From the IMG/VR virus record IMGVR_UViG_3300042389_000366, positions 1 through 37,875 of that record: DNA of 37,875 nt. One strand, 5' to 3'. How positions within the stretch are numbered: the stretch's first letter is position 1; the number at the start of each line of letters is the position of its first letter. The notes below the pieces were generated by a model. It worked only from the letters and a program-made list of their open reading frames with translations, was not told where the DNA came from and made no database searches. Origin of the DNA: a virus. A program made the position numbers and the translations under genes. Shown in pieces: positions 35,938 through 37,875 of this stretch.

Positions 35938-36402
35938 ATGAAAATTGAGGCAAGCACGCACGACGAAGTATTTATTACAAGCAGCACTCGCATTGCGACC
36001 ATGTTGCTTTTTTGCGGTCACACTTTGCGCCGACCGCCATGCACCAGACAGGTTCGCAGAGACGGACGAACCATCGTTACTTTTCTTTTTAATCCCGCAT
36101 CGGAGCAATCGCTGGAAACGTGTAACAAGCTGGCGGCAAGATGGGTTGAGTTGGAGCAAAAGGATTCGGGTGATCAATCCGAAGATGCCTTGCGTCAGCG
36201 ACTCGTCTATGCCGTCGAGCTTTCGCGTTCAGAAGATAAAGTTTCTCAATGCTACGCTCATGCAATCTGGCGAGACGTTGCCTTGAGTATTGTAAAGGCG
36301 ACTCCGAGAGTGGTTGAAGTCGCTGGCAGCGCTGGCGCAATGGGCTATTTTCGCGAAGATGTATCACCAGAAGAAATCAACAAAATGACAAAATATCTAT
36401 GA
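35938..36402 (+). CDS. DUF5659-like N-terminal tail-region protein
   Basis: This 154-residue protein has an N-terminal piece FITSSTRIATMLLFCGHTL, then RRDGRTIVTFLFNPASEQSL (to about residue 65), which fits the DUF5659 pattern found in phages. The C-terminal 85 residues are helical and Glu/Arg-rich, with a segment VAGSAGAMGYFREDVSPE. Its role is unknown; it may be an accessory to tail chaperone expression. It follows the hairpin by 14 bases and overlaps the chaperone gene by ATGA. Confidence 0.6.
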   Translation: MKIEASTHDEVFITSSTRIATMLLFCGHTLRRPPCTRQVRRDGRTIVTFLFNPASEQSLETCNKLAARWVELEQKDSGDQSEDALRQRLVYAVELSRSEDKVSQCYAHAIWRDVALSIVKATPRVVEVAGSAGAMGYFREDVSPEEINKMTKYL

Positions 36403-36887
36403 GCGATCACGACCTACAAACTGACGAAGAAGTATTGACGCTGGCGACCAGAGAAGAACTGCTTACAAGCGGGGCGCTTGGAACGACTCGCGCCATCCGA
36501 GGACTGACGCTACGCGCTCCAACTATGGAGAGCATGAGCTATCTTTGGGAGTTGAAAAATTATTTTGTATATAGAGATGAGCAGGGTCGAGTTGCGCGAA
36601 ACAATCCAGTTATAGGAGTGGCTGAATTTGTTTATGTTCACCATGCGGACATTGATGAAGTGGCTGAAACAATTACAGACAAGACAAAGTTGCGTCTTGC
36701 TCTACGCGAATTAATGAACGGGCCCTTGGCAGGATTCAAAACAATGACCGAAGCCATGCCTGTCATTGAAGAAATGCTGACAGAATATGCTGCCGCGCAG
36801 ACGGAAATTGATTCGACGGCAAAAGGAGCATCGCCGCAAGTGGGAAAAGGCCGAGCCCGTCATGGCAAGCAGCGTATATCGCGCTGA
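36399..36887 (+). CDS. Tail assembly chaperone, short form (lambda G-like)
   Basis: This 162-residue protein is acidic and helical (DHDLQTDEEVLTLATREELL; MESMSYLWELKNYFVYRDEQ), with no enzyme motif. It precedes the tape measure region by one gene, as lambda G does. It binds the tape measure during tail assembly. Near codon 148 its mRNA has a perfect -1 slippery site, G GGA AAA (36842-36848), so that some ribosomes switch to the extended frame. The zero-frame tail (KGRARHGKQRISR) is short and basic. The upstream gene overlaps by ATGA. Confidence 0.8.
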   Translation: MSDHDLQTDEEVLTLATREELLTSGALGTTRAIRGLTLRAPTMESMSYLWELKNYFVYRDEQGRVARNNPVIGVAEFVYVHHADIDEVAETITDKTKLRLALRELMNGPLAGFKTMTEAMPVIEEMLTEYAAAQTEIDSTAKGASPQVGKGRARHGKQRISR

Positions 36888-37105
36888 TCGCCAAGCATAC
36901 GGGCTGGACGCATCGTTATATTGCAAGAGAGCTTCCGCTTTCTTTGGGTCTGCAGATCATTTTATTTCATAATCTGCGTGAGGGTCTTCCGATTCGGTGG
37001 TCAAACGACATTGGAGGCGACTCGCAACGTGCGACAGTGGACATCCTTTCTGAAATGAGACAAGCAATAAGCAATGCGGATTACGGCCACAGCAGACACG
37101 AATGA
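36399..37105 (+). CDS. Frameshifted tail assembly chaperone, long form (lambda GT-like)
   Basis: A -1 shift at 36842-36848 joins 150 residues of the short form to 85 further residues starting RPSPSWQAAYIALIAKHTGW, then a helical basic stretch, to a total of about 235 residues. The extension has no start codon of its own, which supports frameshifting. It includes THRYIARELPLSLGLQIILF and ends with NADYGHSRHE. Such T domains contact the tail tube protein while the G part binds the tape measure. It overlaps the next gene by 32 bases. Confidence 0.8.
36842..36848 (+). promoter_or_regulatory. -1 ribosomal frameshift site, G-GGA-AAA
   Basis: The heptamer fits X-XXY-YYZ with the zero frame read as GTG GGA AAA GGC. 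Lambda G/GT uses the near-identical GGGAAAG. Shifting back one base opens an 85-codon extension up to TGA at 37103-37105. Confidence 0.85.
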
Positions 37106-37875
37106 TATTCGCGCAAGACTTCGACAATATACGGAGTTGATGAGCAAAGGAATGTCGGATGGCGTGCGTCAATTTGCCGTGATTGCTTGTCGTAATCTTG
37201 CCAACACTACACAGCCGTTTAGCGGTAGAGAAAAGGACACAAGTCAGCGCGGCAAATATATGGGAGAATTGGCCGTTGAGGTAGATATAAGCAAGGTGTT
37301 CTATATTCCCACAGTAGATGGAGGCTTTTCGAAGGCTTTAACCGAGCAGGCAGAAAAGAGTTATCGGCAAAGACTGAAAAACAGTATGAGCATTGGCACT
37401 CGCACTCATAAATTTCGTGAGCGCATCAATGCTTACATTGCACAAGGCAACTTTGGCGCGTTGCGAAACGTGGCAAAGGACATGGGATGGAAAGATTTTC
37501 GAAGAACTGTTGACCCTGCAATTCATCAAGCAGCAAGAACAGGCAGGCGCAAGCGCGTTCGTAAGCCAGCGGGCGGCATGACGTTAATTCTAAACAAGCA
37601 GGAAACACTTACGCGCTATATTAAAAAGCGACAGAAGCTCGTTGGATTGACCAAGGCGGGATGGGCGAAGTGTGCCGATCTAATTCCAGCGGCAAAAAAG
37701 GGATCGGCGACTCGCGGAATTCCTCAATGGGTAACGAGAAACAAGGATAAATCGAGCGGCGCAATTCAAGACAAGAGTCGAGACGCTAAAAATCCAAAGG
37801 TTATAATGACGAACAAGATTCCTTGGACGAGCGATTGTCTTACAAACAACGAAGCGCGCAAAGCAATCGACTTGG
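37074..37875 (+). CDS. Tail-completion-type protein, N-terminal part (runs off the window end, continues at 1)
   Basis: ATG 37074 lies inside the chaperone extension. The frame is open to the window end; joined to the window start it gives about 293 residues. The protein begins MRITATADTNDIRARLRQYT and has a basic, helical, Lys/Arg/Gln-rich body (GRRKRVRKPAGGMTLILNKQ). Its place between chaperones and tape measure, size and basic character suggest a structural or maturation protein of the tail, but no motif proves it. Codon 226 differs between the repeat copies: AAA (Lys) at 37749 and GAA (Glu) at base 9. Confidence 0.8.
   Translation, partial: MRITATADTNDIRARLRQYTELMSKGMSDGVRQFAVIACRNLANTTQPFSGREKDTSQRGKYMGELAVEVDISKVFYIPTVDGGFSKALTEQAEKSYRQRLKNSMSIGTRTHKFRERINAYIAQGNFGALRNVAKDMGWKDFRRTVDPAIHQAARTGRRKRVRKPAGGMTLILNKQETLTRYIKKRQKLVGLTKAGWAKCADLIPAAKKGSATRGIPQWVTRNKDKSSGAIQDKSRDAKNPKVIMTNKIPWTSDCLTNNEARKAIDL
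37741..37875. repeat. Terminal overlap, right copy
   Basis: Same 135 bases as 1-135, differing only at 37749 (A) versus 9 (G). It marks circular closure of the contig. Confidence 0.9.

Noticed and set aside
1-37875. CRISPR array, insertion sequence or transposase
   Set aside because: No regularly spaced repeats and no transposase motif or inverted ends were seen; the repeats found are leaders, iterons and fibre modules.
1-37875. Lysogeny module (integrase, excisionase, CI-like repressor)
   Set aside because: No tyrosine or serine recombinase motifs were found; the RHH and small HTH proteins alone do not show a lysogenic switch.

Overview
The window is one complete, circularly closing genome of a tailed phage with siphovirus-type gene content. 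Its last 135 bases (37741-37875) repeat its first 135 with a single difference (G9 versus A37749), so the unique genome is about 37,740 bp and one tail gene runs across the junction. The packaging and head genes are lambda-like: a Nu1-like small terminase, a GpA-type large terminase, a gpW-like joining protein, a lambda-type portal, a fused protease/scaffold, a small decoration protein and a major capsid protein. A -1 frameshifted tail chaperone and a tape measure follow. An outer-membrane lipoprotein in the lysis cassette points to a Gram-negative host. Fibre proteins rich in NGGTGATN-type and YadA-like repeats would fit an aquatic host, possibly Verrucomicrobiota, but that is a guess. I see no integrase and no CI-like repressor.

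Layout. 1-9301 (with 37074-37875): tail completion, tape measure, tail tip and fibres. 9294-10431: small genes, holin-like protein, lipoprotein, M15 endolysin and a tRNA-like gene. 10503-11981, minus strand: acetyltransferase, HTH protein and metallophosphoesterase. 11968-12047: divergent control region with two kinds of palindrome. 12048-17355: ribbon-helix-helix protein, recombination genes (Holliday-junction resolvase-like, ERF annealase, SSB-tipped protein, PD-(D/E)XK exonuclease), an O-like replication protein with internal iterons, and small genes. 17356-21543: palindrome-rich gap, small terminase, ParB-like protein, ABC-ATPase/GNAT fusion, large terminase and a strong terminator. 21553-26926: a second regulated operon (AAA+ ATPase plus a VWA-like partner, zinc-ribbon protein, HTH protein, DUF3102-like protein). 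26923-31849: head genes. 31848-34686: glycosyltransferase, methyltransferase, glycosyltransferase. 34688 onward: connectors, tail tube and tail chaperones.

Two signals stand out. First, the hexamer TTGACA sits exactly 13 nt before the start codon of six structural or lysis genes (4009, 9463, 27043, 29500, 34688, 35511) and 14 nt before a likely internal scaffold start (29989). The spacing is wrong for a -35 box, so this looks like an undescribed late-gene initiation signal. Second, a 65-nt element between portal and protease (29414-29478) looks like the tRNA-like domain of tmRNA with the whole mRNA part replaced by a UNCG-capped hairpin; it keeps the G3:U70 pair and A73 that specify alanine.

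Other points of interest are a ParB plus ABC-GNAT pair inside the terminase operon (a possible DNA-modification or packaging accessory), one palindromic operator shared by two distant promoters, and a glycosylation cassette placed directly after the capsid gene. All product names come from reading motifs by eye; no database search was run.
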